NCBI GenBank assembly: GCA_964371615.1
Contig: CAYJMS010000005.1
Location: 124,001 to 188,000 of the forward strand
Reading direction: 5' to 3'
DNA: 64,000 nucleotides
DNA from: SpSt-333 sp964371615
GTDB taxonomy: Bacteria; Bacteroidota; Ignavibacteria; UBA10030; UBA8401
Part shown: in pieces, positions 16,467 to 24,991 of the stretch
Layout of the letters: each line of letters starts with the position of its first letter
Numbering within the stretch: the stretch's first letter is position 1
Position numbers and translations under genes: made by a program
The notes under the pieces: model-generated
The model's input: only the letters and a program-made list of their open reading frames with translations
Database searches by the model: none
Told to the model about the DNA's origin: nothing

Positions 16467-17680
16467 GCAGTCAGTCTAAACAGAGAAATTATCCTGACCT
16501 TCCGAATGAACTCGGACGTTTTGGTGCATACGGAGGCCGATATATTCCGGAGACCCTTCTTCCCGCCGCCGAGGAACTTGCACGGTGGTACGCTTTGGTT
16601 AAGAATGAAGAGTCATTCGTAAAAGAATTCAAATATTATTTGAAATATTTTGTCGGTCGGGAAACGCCTCTGTATTTTGCGGAGCGCTTGACGAACGGCG
16701 CCGGCGGCGCAAAAATCTATTTGAAACGTGAAGACCTTTGTCATACCGGCGCTCATAAAATCAATAATACCATCGGACAGATTCTGATAGCACGAAGAAT
16801 GGGGAAGAAGAGGATTATCGCCGAGACAGGAGCCGGTCAGCACGGTGTTGCCACGGCAACAGTCTGTGCGTTATTCGGCCTTCAGTGCGTTGTCTACATG
16901 GGTGAGGAAGACATCGAGCGCCAGGCACCGAATGTTTACCGTATGAAATTACTCGGTGCTGAGGTACGTCCTGTCTCATCCGGCAGTAAGACACTCAAAG
17001 ATGCCACCAGTGAAGCTATTCGGGATTGGGTAACCAATGTAAAGGATACATTTTACATCATCGGTTCTGTAGTGGGAATGCATCCGTACCCAATGATGGT
17101 GAGGGATTTTCAATCAGTGATCGGTGTGGAAACCCGGCAACAGATTATCGAAGCGGAACATCGTCTCCCGGATGCAATCGTCGCATGTGTCGGCGGCGGA
17201 AGCAATGCCATGGGGATCTTTTACCCCTTTTTGAACGATACTGCTACGGTTGCTCTGTACGGTGTCGAAGCAGCAGGATATGGGATCGAATCCGGCCGGC
17301 ATGCGGCAGCATTAAACAAAGGAAAGCGCGGTGTGTTACACGGATCAATGCAATATTTATTACAGGATGAGAACGGTCAGATTGATATTGCACACTCCAT
17401 CTCGGCCGGACTGGATTATCCCGGCGTCGGTCCGGAACATTGTTATCTGAAGGACGAGGGATTTGTTACATATGTGTCGGTGACTGATGCAGAGGCAATG
17501 GACGCCCTCACGATGCTGTCGCGAAAAGAGGGAATAATTCCGGCATTGGAATCCGCGCATGCCGTTTCTTATGCGTTGAATCTTGCATCTTCGATGGCGA
17601 AGGATGCGGTAATTGTCGTCAATCTGTCGGGACGCGGTGATAAAGATCTCGGAACGGTAATGAAAGAATTACACCTCTGA
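16463..17680 (+). CDS. trpB: Tryptophan synthase beta chain
   Basis: A 405-aa TrpB that condenses indole with serine using PLP. The N-terminus FGAYGGRYIPETL, the PLP lysine in LCHTGAHKINNTIGQ, AETGAGQHGVATAT and the phosphate-binding loop GGGSNAMGIFYPF are all present, and the length is normal for TrpB1. A Cys replaces the common Asn before HTGAHK, a tolerated position. TrpB normally works with TrpA, which makes the indole, but trpA does not follow here. The next gene is a glycosyltransferase, so trpA must lie elsewhere or be missing. Confidence 0.96.
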   Translation: MSSQSKQRNYPDLPNELGRFGAYGGRYIPETLLPAAEELARWYALVKNEESFVKEFKYYLKYFVGRETPLYFAERLTNGAGGAKIYLKREDLCHTGAHKINNTIGQILIARRMGKKRIIAETGAGQHGVATATVCALFGLQCVVYMGEEDIERQAPNVYRMKLLGAEVRPVSSGSKTLKDATSEAIRDWVTNVKDTFYIIGSVVGMHPYPMMVRDFQSVIGVETRQQIIEAEHRLPDAIVACVGGGSNAMGIFYPFLNDTATVALYGVEAAGYGIESGRHAAALNKGKRGVLHGSMQYLLQDENGQIDIAHSISAGLDYPGVGPEHCYLKDEGFVTYVSVTDAEAMDALTMLSRKEGIIPALESAHAVSYALNLASSMAKDAVIVVNLSGRGDKDLGTVMKELHL

Positions 17681-17681
17681 T

Positions 17682-18779
17682 ATGCATATCATCCATTGCC
17701 TCACACATAGCACATTCGGCGGCGGTCAGGCAGTACCTTTCCTTCTTATAAAAAATCTTTTACACTATCATCCCGAAATCCGTCACACGGTAATGGCGCC
17801 GCCGCACGGGGAATATGGAGAACGGTTTCGATCGCTTGGCGTTACCGTTATCGAGTTCCCGTTCAACCGGATTCAACCTGTGCAATTCCTTCGCATCAGA
17901 TCTTTCCTTCAACGGCTTCAACCGGATGTGCTACATTCCCATGGACGCGGGGCAGGATTATATATTCGTTCGATACCGAACAATGCGGTTCAGGCCGGAC
18001 GGGTGCACACTCATCATGGTTTTCATGTCCCGGAATTAGTCATACAACAATTATCGTTTAAACTATTAGAGCGATTGTTGAATACGAATACTGATATCCA
18101 TGTTGCAGTATCGACCTCAGAAGAAGAAGAAATACAATCCGTGGTATCGCCGAAACGATCAATCGCAGTAATTCCGAATATTGTCGATCCGGCACAGGTT
18201 ATTCACGATGCTCAAGACGAATCTCCGATCACTGTACCATTCGACCGGTTTACGGTCGCAGTGGTCGGTCGCAACGATCCGATAAAAAATTATCCTCTGG
18301 CAATTAAAGTTGCGGAGGAGATCCTGAAAGAGACGAAAGCGATTCGGTTTCTGTTTATCGGAGCGGGAATGGAACAGTCCATTATTTCAGCGTTGCAAAA
18401 GTCGTATCCCGATAATGTGCGTGCGATGGGTGCAATCCGCAATCCGCTTCCGCTGTTGGGTCGCGCATCCCTCTTATTGATGACTTCGAAACGGGAAGGG
18501 GCACCGCTTTCGATTCTTGAAGCGCTTGCTCTCGGTAAACCGGTTGTCGGCACAAACGTTCGGGGGATAAAGGATGTAGTAAAACACGGTGAAACCGGTT
18601 TTTTGTCCAACGAATCATCGGAAGAAATGGCACAAATAATTATGGGTTTGATGAATAATCGACAATTATATCAACGGTTATCGTCTAATGCTTTATCATA
18701 TGCTAAACAATTCTGTAATGTCCGGAACTGGTGTGAAGAATATGTGCACATGTATGAAACGATAAAAACACCATGTTGA
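17682..18779 (+). CDS. GT4-type glycosyltransferase
   Basis: A 365-aa GT-B-fold enzyme. The N-terminal half has the glycine-rich acceptor loop HSTFGGGQAV and a later HSHGRGAGLY. The C-terminal half carries the family-4 signature: AVVGRNDPIKNYPLAI, then GAGMEQSII and the EX7E-type SKREGAPLSILEALALGKPVVG with its two glutamates. It probably transfers a nucleotide-activated sugar to a lipid- or cell-wall-linked glycan at the inner membrane. It begins one base after trpB and overlaps the next glycosyltransferase by seven bases, so it forms a three-gene glycan unit with its neighbours. Confidence 0.9.
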   Translation: MHIIHCLTHSTFGGGQAVPFLLIKNLLHYHPEIRHTVMAPPHGEYGERFRSLGVTVIEFPFNRIQPVQFLRIRSFLQRLQPDVLHSHGRGAGLYIRSIPNNAVQAGRVHTHHGFHVPELVIQQLSFKLLERLLNTNTDIHVAVSTSEEEEIQSVVSPKRSIAVIPNIVDPAQVIHDAQDESPITVPFDRFTVAVVGRNDPIKNYPLAIKVAEEILKETKAIRFLFIGAGMEQSIISALQKSYPDNVRAMGAIRNPLPLLGRASLLLMTSKREGAPLSILEALALGKPVVGTNVRGIKDVVKHGETGFLSNESSEEMAQIIMGLMNNRQLYQRLSSNALSYAKQFCNVRNWCEEYVHMYETIKTPC

Positions 18780-19774
18780 TCTATTGCACACTCTTTGATT
18801 CGAAGTATCTTTCACGCGGATTGGCGATGTATGAATCGTTACGTGCACAAACACGTGAATTCCGGTTATATATCTTTGCTTTTGATGATTTGACCGCCAC
18901 AGTATTGAAATCACTGGCGTTGGATCATGTTGTGATCATTGAGTTAAAGGATTTTGAAGATCCGGTTCTGCTGGCTGTGAAACCGACACGGAATCCGGTG
19001 GAATATTGTTGGACATCGACTCCTTCAACAATTCGCTATGTCCTGACAACGTTTCATGAACCTCATTGCACGTACATTGATGCCGATCTTTATTTTTTTG
19101 GAGATCCAGCGGCTTTACTGAGTGAAATGGGTTCTCATTCCGTAATGATCACGGAACACCGCTACACGCCCCGGTATGATTTGTCTGTCCTGAGCGGTAA
19201 ATATTGTGTCCAGTATATTACTTTTAAAAATACACCGGACGGGAATAGAGTGTTGGACTGGTGGAGGAATGCGTGCATTGATTGGTGTTATGCCAGGGAA
19301 GAGGATGGAAAATTCGGCGATCAAAAATATCTGGATGATTGGACTGAACGATTTTCCGGCATTCATGTATTGCAGCATCGGGGAGGCGGGGTAGCACCGT
19401 GGAATGCACAGCAATATAAGTTTACATCCGGAAAATCGTCTATCGACGGAATTGAAAAAGCGACCGGAAAGAAATTCCCTCTGATATTTTATCACTTTCA
19501 TTATTTGCGTTATTACGACCGACACTCCATCGACCTGGGCGATTATATGCTGACAGAAGAGCTGCAGCAGACGGTGTATTATCCTTACTTACGACATCTC
19601 GATTCAATCGTGAACCGATTAGTGTTGTCCTATCGAGATTATGATTGGTATGGCAGCAGAAACATGGAAAATGGATATCACCGGTTTATGCTGAGAATAA
19701 AACGATTACTCAAACGGCAGTACAATGTATTCCCGCTAAACGATTTTCAACAACGTTATATGACTGATAAATGA
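18773..19774 (+). CDS. GT-A type glycosyltransferase, family uncertain
   Basis: A 333-aa protein with a nucleotide-sugar binding fold. The clearest motif is a DXD-like metal site in CTYIDADLYFFGD at about residue 103, preceded by ESLRAQTREFRLYIFAFDD near the N-terminus. The layout resembles GT8-like or capsular enzymes, which carry similar LYIFAFD and DADLYFF segments, but no family can be named securely. Aromatic-rich segments near the C-terminus (FYHFHYLRYYDRHSIDLGDY) could bind the acceptor. It overlaps both flanking glycosyltransferase genes. Confidence 0.78.
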   Translation: MLIYCTLFDSKYLSRGLAMYESLRAQTREFRLYIFAFDDLTATVLKSLALDHVVIIELKDFEDPVLLAVKPTRNPVEYCWTSTPSTIRYVLTTFHEPHCTYIDADLYFFGDPAALLSEMGSHSVMITEHRYTPRYDLSVLSGKYCVQYITFKNTPDGNRVLDWWRNACIDWCYAREEDGKFGDQKYLDDWTERFSGIHVLQHRGGGVAPWNAQQYKFTSGKSSIDGIEKATGKKFPLIFYHFHYLRYYDRHSIDLGDYMLTEELQQTVYYPYLRHLDSIVNRLVLSYRDYDWYGSRNMENGYHRFMLRIKRLLKRQYNVFPLNDFQQRYMTDK

Positions 19775-20526
19775 ATACACCGCCATTAGTTTCCGTAATT
19801 ACAGTCTGTCTGAATGCAGAAAAGACGATACGTCGGACGATTGAGTCGGTGATTGGTCAATCGTATTCTTCCATTGAATATATTATCGTGGATGGCGGAT
19901 CCACTGATGCGACATCGACTATCATTAAAGAGTATAATGACAAAATAGCAAAAACAATCTCTGAAAAAGATTCCGGAATTGGTGATGCGTTCAATAAAGG
20001 GATTGCCGTAGCTACCGGTGAATTTCTTCAATTTATTAATGCTGACGACGTACTTCTTCCTCAGAAAATTGAATATTCGGTACGGATATTTCAAGAAAAT
20101 CCCGATGCTGCGTTTGTGTTCGGCGATATCATAAAGATAAACGAGAAGGGTGATGGATTACGGATTTCTGGCGATCCGTTTTATGCACGTTCCATATCAT
20201 ATGTCATGAATCGCGTCAATCATCCGACCATGATGGTAAAACGGTCGTTGTTTACTCGTTTTGGAGTTTTTGATAAGCAATGGCGGGTTGCAATGGATTA
20301 CGACTGGATATTGCGAATTCATAGAGCTGGGCTGAGAGGAGTGTATTCTTCAGATATCGTGGTGCAAACACAATCCGGCGGTATTTCCGATGCGCAACGT
20401 CTTCGAGCATTTCGTGAATGCAGGGATATTTCGATTCATCACGGAAAAAACCGTATCTTTGCGTATTGCTATTACGGAATGAGAATTATGAAGCATATCA
20501 TTTTAAAGACAGTCGGAGCACGATAG
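19771..20526 (+). CDS. Family 2 glycosyltransferase
   Basis: A 251-aa GT-A enzyme. Residues 6-45 hold the family signature PLVSVITVCLNAEKTI then SIEYIIVDGGSTDATS. A DXD-like INADDVLLPQKIEYSV is near residue 90, and MDYDWILRIHRAG near 172 is the conserved ED/W region typical of family 2. The sugar and acceptor are unknown. Its ATG overlaps the previous stop (ATGA), and nadD starts directly after its stop. Confidence 0.9.
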   Translation: MNTPPLVSVITVCLNAEKTIRRTIESVIGQSYSSIEYIIVDGGSTDATSTIIKEYNDKIAKTISEKDSGIGDAFNKGIAVATGEFLQFINADDVLLPQKIEYSVRIFQENPDAAFVFGDIIKINEKGDGLRISGDPFYARSISYVMNRVNHPTMMVKRSLFTRFGVFDKQWRVAMDYDWILRIHRAGLRGVYSSDIVVQTQSGGISDAQRLRAFRECRDISIHHGKNRIFAYCYYGMRIMKHIILKTVGAR

Positions 20527-21105
20527 ATGAAAATAGGAATCTACGGAGGTACATTCAATCCGCCGCATGTCGGACATCTGATCACCGTAGAATCGGTGCG
20601 GGAATCTCTCGCTTTGGACAGAATCATTTTTATGCCGTCATTCATTTCTCCGCATAAACAGGAGGGAGAAGAATCTTCCTCCCATCATCGGTTCACGATG
20701 ACAAAAATAGCCATTGCATCAAATAGCCGGTTCGATATTTCCCGCGAGGAGATTGAAAAAGAGAATATTTCATATACAATCGACACTCTCAGGCATCTCC
20801 GGGACATATATGAGAACGGGTCGTTCTACCTGATTATCGGTATGGATAATTATATCACCTTTCATCTCTGGAAAGAACCCAAACAGATATTAGAACATTC
20901 AACGGTCGTGGTGATGAATAGACCGAATTATCCTCAGAGGATGAACGAGATTATTGGGACCACCAATGTCATTTTTGTTGATGTTCCGGATATCGACGTA
21001 TCGTCGTCGGATATTCGTCAACGCATAAAAAGGGGAAAATCGGTGAAGTACCTTGTTCCGGATGAGGTTGAACGGTACATCATCGACAACGGTTTGTATA
21101 AATAA
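20527..21105 (+). CDS. nadD: Nicotinate-nucleotide adenylyltransferase
   Basis: A 192-aa NadD that adenylates nicotinate mononucleotide in NAD synthesis. The nucleotidyltransferase signature GIYGGTFNPPHVGHL is at the N-terminus. MPSFISPHKQ and ISYTIDTLRHL follow, and the SSSDIRQRI motif is near the C-terminus. The length is typical. The ATG comes immediately after the upstream glycosyltransferase stop with no gap, so it probably depends on the same transcript. A strong terminator follows. Confidence 0.95.
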   Translation: MKIGIYGGTFNPPHVGHLITVESVRESLALDRIIFMPSFISPHKQEGEESSSHHRFTMTKIAIASNSRFDISREEIEKENISYTIDTLRHLRDIYENGSFYLIIGMDNYITFHLWKEPKQILEHSTVVVMNRPNYPQRMNEIIGTTNVIFVDVPDIDVSSSDIRQRIKRGKSVKYLVPDEVERYIIDNGLYK

Positions 21106-21134
21106 AAAAATCCTGCCGAAAGCAGGATTTTTTT
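21104..21134 (+). terminator. Intrinsic terminator after nadD, possibly bidirectional
   Basis: TCCTGC (21111-21116) pairs with GCAGGA (21122-21127) around CGAAA. It is flanked by A7 on the left and T7 on the right, so it can work in both directions and would also stop read-through from the minus-strand tRNA side. Confidence 0.88.
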
Positions 21135-21138
21135 ATTG

Positions 21139-21353
21139 TGGACAGGGCCAGAATCCCTTGTCCGCCTTTTGCATCGTACGAAGGTGGCGGAGAACTGGCG
21201 ACACATGTTGAAACGAAAATACCGGAATATATCCGGTATTTTATATTGGACAGGGCCAGAATCCCTGTCCGCCTTTTGCATCGTACGAAGGTGGCGGAGA
21301 ACTGGCGACACATGTTGAAACGAAAATACCGGAATATATCCGGTATTTTATAG
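21139..21353. repeat. Two tandem tRNA-Phe 3'-end fragments with palindromic insert
   Basis: Units at 21139-21246 and 21247-21353 are nearly identical and stand in tandem with the real tRNA gene, whose 3' end starts at 21354. Each begins with the same 17 bases as the tRNA 3' end (TGGACAGGGCCAGAATC on the + strand). A 35-36 base insert follows, with an imperfect TCCGCC...GGCGGA palindrome. Then come the tRNA bases GAACTGGCGACACA, then unrelated sequence and a hairpin (AAAATACCGGA with TCCGGTATTTT) that also lies directly downstream of the real tRNA. The units differ by one T indel. They cannot encode working tRNAs because the anticodon and D arms are missing. Confidence 0.85.
21323..21349 (-). 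terminator. Hairpin terminator downstream of tRNA-Phe
   Basis: An 11-bp perfect stem (21323-21333 with 21339-21349) encloses five bases. Read on the minus strand, its 3' arm ends in TTTT followed by CGTTTC. It begins four bases after the tRNA 3' end. An identical hairpin ends the first repeat unit at 21216-21242. Confidence 0.65.
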
Positions 21354-21426
21354 TGGACAGGGCCAGAATCGAACTGGCGACACACGGCTTTTCAGGCCGT
21401 TGCTCTACCGACTGAGCTACCTGTCC
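21354..21426 (-). tRNA. tRNA-Phe (anticodon GAA)
   Basis: The minus strand folds as a complete 73-base tRNA. It has a 7-bp acceptor stem GGACAGG/CCTGTCC with discriminator A, a D arm with GCTC and GAGC, a 5-bp anticodon stem ACGGC/GCCGT around the loop CTGAAAA (anticodon GAA), and a T arm with GTTCGATTC. CCA is not encoded, since ACTA follows the acceptor stem. It decodes UUC and UUU. Only this copy of the three tandem units has the 5' half. Confidence 0.95.
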
Positions 21427-21439
21427 TGATGTGAGTAAT

Positions 21440-21468
21440 AATATATAAAAAAAATAATTTCTTCCCAA
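21440..21468 (-). promoter_or_regulatory. Candidate promoter of tRNA-Phe
   Basis: On the minus strand TTGGGA (21463-21468) and TATATT (21440-21445) are 17 bases apart, and the predicted start near 21433 is about seven bases before the tRNA. The -35 hexamer lies between two 13-bp direct repeats, AAATAATTTCTTC at 21452-21464 and 21467-21479 on the + strand. Confidence 0.42.
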
Positions 21469-21498
21469 ATAATTTCTTCACATTCCTGTAATTTGTCT

Positions 21499-22755
21499 TT
21501 ATGAAAAGAAGAGAATCCAGATTATTATCAGCATTGGAACCATGACCGGCAGTGTGTAATGCGTGATATATTTGAGAAATGACGGAGTTGGAATATGGTA
21601 GTGATCAGCGATTGATTTTACCATAAAGTTGGGTCCATTGCCGATATATGTATTCGCACCAAAAAAGACCGCACCAACGCTTATTGCTACGATATAATCC
21701 GCGAATTGAACGTTCATGAGCAGTTGCGGTACCGTTCCGGCAGTACCATCGATACTGCCGACCGCTACACTGAAGAAACTTAGGTATGTTGGAGCATTGT
21801 CCAAAAAACTTGAAAGAATTCCGGTATTCCAATAGAAGAACGAATTCGTCGGTGCGTTCAGTGCATGCGCGCTTCGCTCCAACATTTGTAATGCCGGTAT
21901 CATTGTCGCAAAAATGCCCGCGAATAAAATAGCGACTTCCTGAATCGGATGAAAGGTAAAATGGTTCAGCTGATGAACCTTCTTTTTAGTCGTAAAATAT
22001 GACGCCGTTGCAGCCGTTATAATGACCACTTCACGGAGGAAAACAGGCGTGGTGATAAAAACAGCGGCTAATATCATAACAAGAAACAACAGATTCGTTA
22101 ATCCCTCGACATTCCAGTGATCGGAACTATCGATTTTTTCTTTGACCGAATGAGAGATGCCGCTGTAATTCTTTCTATCTGCGAAGTAAAATACTGCCAA
22201 TAGAAATCCAACGCCTACACACCACATTGGAAATGTTTTCGCAATTATCCAGAAGAACGGTATCCCCTTTAGAAAACCGAGAAATAAAGGGGGATCGCCG
22301 ATTGGCGTTAGCACGCCTCCCACATTTGAGACAATGAAAATGAAAAATACAATATGATACGGGGCGATTCGTAATTTATTCATCCGTATCCAAGGACGAA
22401 TTAATACCATGGAAGCGCCCGTGGTGCCGATCAGGTTTGCAAGAATTGCTCCTCCCAGCAAAAACAGTACGTTTTCCATCGGTGTGGTGAGATCTTTAGT
22501 GACTATACTGATTCCACCAGAGACGACAAACAACGCACCAATGAGGACAATGAAACTGAAGTATTCATGCACGGTGTGGTAAACAATCTCCGGCTGCCGC
22601 AGTACAAATAGAAAATAAATGATCACCACCGCACCTAAACCGAATGAGACTTTCGGATAGTGATCAAGCCACCATTTCGGAAAGAAGAGCGGTGCCAGCG
22701 CAATGAGCAGCAACAGTGTTATAAAAGGGAGTACCAGGAATAATTCTGTGGTCAT
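21499..22755 (-). CDS. NhaD/CitMHS-type sodium:proton antiporter
   Basis: A 418-aa inner-membrane protein with about 11-12 hydrophobic helices, of the ion-transporter superfamily that includes NhaD and CitMHS. The paired signature loops are seen in LIGTTGASMVLIRPWIR (near residue 110) and SNVGGVLTPIGDPPLFLGF (near 155), and the second half has FLDNAPTYLSFF and GANTYIGNGPNFMVKS. Relatives are usually annotated as Na+/H+ antiporters, though citrate or other anion transport cannot be excluded. It lies downstream of hppA on the same strand, separated by a terminator. Confidence 0.83.
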   Translation of the reverse strand: MTTELFLVLPFITLLLLIALAPLFFPKWWLDHYPKVSFGLGAVVIIYFLFVLRQPEIVYHTVHEYFSFIVLIGALFVVSGGISIVTKDLTTPMENVLFLLGGAILANLIGTTGASMVLIRPWIRMNKLRIAPYHIVFFIFIVSNVGGVLTPIGDPPLFLGFLKGIPFFWIIAKTFPMWCVGVGFLLAVFYFADRKNYSGISHSVKEKIDSSDHWNVEGLTNLLFLVMILAAVFITTPVFLREVVIITAATASYFTTKKKVHQLNHFTFHPIQEVAILFAGIFATMIPALQMLERSAHALNAPTNSFFYWNTGILSSFLDNAPTYLSFFSVAVGSIDGTAGTVPQLLMNVQFADYIVAISVGAVFFGANTYIGNGPNFMVKSIADHYHIPTPSFLKYITHYTLPVMVPMLIIIWILFFS

Positions 22756-22788
22756 AATGAGTCACAATATGATTGGGGTACGTCAATG

Positions 22789-22826
22789 AAAAAACCCCGA
22801 CTTCTTCTGAAGATCGGGGTTTTTAT
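22789..22826 (-). terminator. Intrinsic terminator between hppA and the antiporter
   Basis: AAAAACCCCGA (22790-22800) pairs with TCGGGGTTTTT (22814-22824). An inner CTTC/GAAG extension makes a long stem, and both sides carry A/T runs. On the minus strand it ends hppA transcription just before the antiporter gene. Confidence 0.85.
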
Positions 22827-22848
22827 TAATCAAAACCATACAAAGATA

Positions 22849-24906
22849 TTAAAGTAAAGGAGCAATTACAAGTGAGACAATGGACATGAGTTTGATTAGA
22901 ATGTTCATCGCCGGTCCCGAGGTATCTTTGAAAGGATCGCCGACAGTATCGCCGACAACTGCAGCTTTATGCGCATCGGATCCTTTTCGTTCGCCTTCCA
23001 CTTCACCTTTTTCGATTGCTTTCTTGGCATTGTCCCATGCGCCGCCGGCATTCGCCATCATCAACGCAAGCAGGACACCGCTGAGTGTAGCACCGGCGAG
23101 CATTCCTCCCAGAGCGGCAGCACCGATGGTGAATCCGACTACAACGGGTGCCATAACCGCCAGGAGTCCCGGCAAAACCATTTCTTTGAGTGCTGCTGCA
23201 GTCGAAATATCAACACACTTTGCCGCATCGGGTTTGGCATCGGGATGACCTTCCAGGAGTCCCGGAATTTCCCTGAATTGCCGTCTGATCTCATCGACCA
23301 TTTTGCCTGCGGCACGACCGACAGCCGTCATTGTCAAAGCACCAATAAGGAACGGAAACGCTCCGCCGATGAACAGTCCGACAACAACCTGCGGATCAGT
23401 GATACGGATCTCCAATGCCGGCAATCCCTGTGCGAAGAGGGAGGCATTGACGGCCTGTGCAAAGGCCGCAAATAATGCAAGCGCCGTCAATGCAGCCGAA
23501 CCGATTGCAAAACCCTTACCGATAGCCGCCGTAGTATTGCCGAGTGCATCGAGTCCGTCGGTGATTTTGCGGACATCGGGGCCGAGACCGCTCATTTCAG
23601 AAATTCCGCCGGCATTGTCGGCGATCGGGCCGTATGCATCGACAGACATGGTGATTCCGACAGTAGCCAGCATTCCGACTGCTGCAATACCGATACCATA
23701 CAAACCCGCGACGTCATTTGCCCAGTAAATAGAAAAGGCGATAATGAAGATCGGTAAAGTAGTGGATTCTAATCCGACAGCCATTCCGCTGATGATGTTT
23801 GTTGCAGGTCCGGTTTTACTGGCATCGGTAATACGTTTGATGGGGGAAGCGGATGTATAAAATTCCGTGACAAGTCCGATAGCAATTCCAGCGACCGTAC
23901 CCAACAGCACGGCATAAAAGACATTATTATTGACATGAGTGCCGTGTATATATAGATAGGCACTGACCAGAAATAAACCGGCAGCGATGAATGTTGAATA
24001 CCGGAGTGCCGCTGCGGGATTGAATCTTTTCAGGATTTTCATCGAGCCGATGCCGAGCAGGGAGGAGATTAAGCCGGTGCCTGCCAACATTAACGGGAGG
24101 ACCATCAACAACAATTTCATTTCATAGGATGAACTGCCGTCGGCAGTCAGAAATCCGAGTTCATTAGCGGTCACCGTTGCAGCAATGGCAATGGTCGCAA
24201 TTATTGAACCGACATAGGATTCGAAGATATCCGCACCCATACCGGCGACGTCACCCACATTATCGCCGACATTATCGGCAATCACACCGGGATTTCGAGG
24301 ATCATCTTCAGGAATATTCGCTTCGATTTTTCCAACTAGATCGGCACCAACATCCGCCGCTTTGGTATAAATGCCTCCGCCGACGCGTGCAAAGAGCGCT
24401 ATGGAACTGGCTCCCATGGCAAAACCGCTGATGATTTGGGATTGGTCGGGGGTTCCAAAAAAATAAAAAAGGACACCGACGCCGATTAATCCGATGCTAC
24501 CCACACTCAAACCCATGACAGCACCGCCGTTAAACGCGATGAGCAATGCATCTCCCTGGCCTTTTGACCGCGCCGCCTCAGCGGTGCGTACGTTGGCGAT
24601 CGTTGCAGACTTCATTCCGGTAAATCCTGCAAGTATTGAACACGATGCGCCAAAGACAAAGGCAGTTGCCGTATACCATCCCAACGTCAATCCCAGAATA
24701 ATCGCAACAACGACTATGAAGACGCTGAGTACCGTATATTCCCGGCGAAGAAACGCCATTGCACCGGCATGAATCTGATCCGCGATGGATCTCATTTTTT
24801 CGTTTCCGGCCGGCTGTGATTTCAATGAGAAATAAATTCCCAGCGATACAATCATACCGATGATACCAATAAAGATGTTTTGAAGAGAAGGATTTCCAAA
24901 ATCCAT
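22849..24906 (-). CDS. hppA: Membrane-bound ion-pumping pyrophosphatase
   Basis: A 685-aa integral membrane pyrophosphatase that hydrolyses PPi to move H+ or Na+ out of the cytoplasm, with about 16 membrane helices. The substrate site is intact: KAADVGADLVGKIE then DNVGDNVGDVAGMGADIFESY, a later DAYGPIADNAGGISEM, and the C-terminal GSDAHKAAVVGDTVGDPFKDT. The GNTTAAIGKG segment has Ala where K+-independent members have Lys, so this should belong to the K+-dependent class, which contains both Na+- and H+-pumping members. The pumped ion cannot be settled by eye. A strong AAGGAGG site precedes the ATG. Confidence 0.96.
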   Translation of the reverse strand: MDFGNPSLQNIFIGIIGMIVSLGIYFSLKSQPAGNEKMRSIADQIHAGAMAFLRREYTVLSVFIVVVAIILGLTLGWYTATAFVFGASCSILAGFTGMKSATIANVRTAEAARSKGQGDALLIAFNGGAVMGLSVGSIGLIGVGVLFYFFGTPDQSQIISGFAMGASSIALFARVGGGIYTKAADVGADLVGKIEANIPEDDPRNPGVIADNVGDNVGDVAGMGADIFESYVGSIIATIAIAATVTANELGFLTADGSSSYEMKLLLMVLPLMLAGTGLISSLLGIGSMKILKRFNPAAALRYSTFIAAGLFLVSAYLYIHGTHVNNNVFYAVLLGTVAGIAIGLVTEFYTSASPIKRITDASKTGPATNIISGMAVGLESTTLPIFIIAFSIYWANDVAGLYGIGIAAVGMLATVGITMSVDAYGPIADNAGGISEMSGLGPDVRKITDGLDALGNTTAAIGKGFAIGSAALTALALFAAFAQAVNASLFAQGLPALEIRITDPQVVVGLFIGGAFPFLIGALTMTAVGRAAGKMVDEIRRQFREIPGLLEGHPDAKPDAAKCVDISTAAALKEMVLPGLLAVMAPVVVGFTIGAAALGGMLAGATLSGVLLALMMANAGGAWDNAKKAIEKGEVEGERKGSDAHKAAVVGDTVGDPFKDTSGPAMNILIKLMSIVSLVIAPLL

Positions 24907-24991
24907 TCCATTCCTCCTTATGATTTGTTGTATATAATACTAGAGGAGATCAGAGCTCGCTCATTGTTGGTGAAGTGAAAATTACTCCGCG

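Noticed and set aside
17682..20526. Full O-antigen or capsule cluster
   Set aside because: Only three glycosyltransferases are present, with no flippase, polymerase or nucleotide-sugar genes next to them.
21139..21353. CRISPR-like array next to tRNA-Phe
   Set aside because: There are only two units, joined directly to a third partial in the tRNA, with no unique spacers. The repeats match the tRNA 3' end, so this is a tRNA-derived duplication.
21018..21468. Short protein-coding frames across the tRNA-Phe repeats
   Set aside because: They arise only from the repeated RNA sequence, have no start signals and cross the tRNA gene and terminators.
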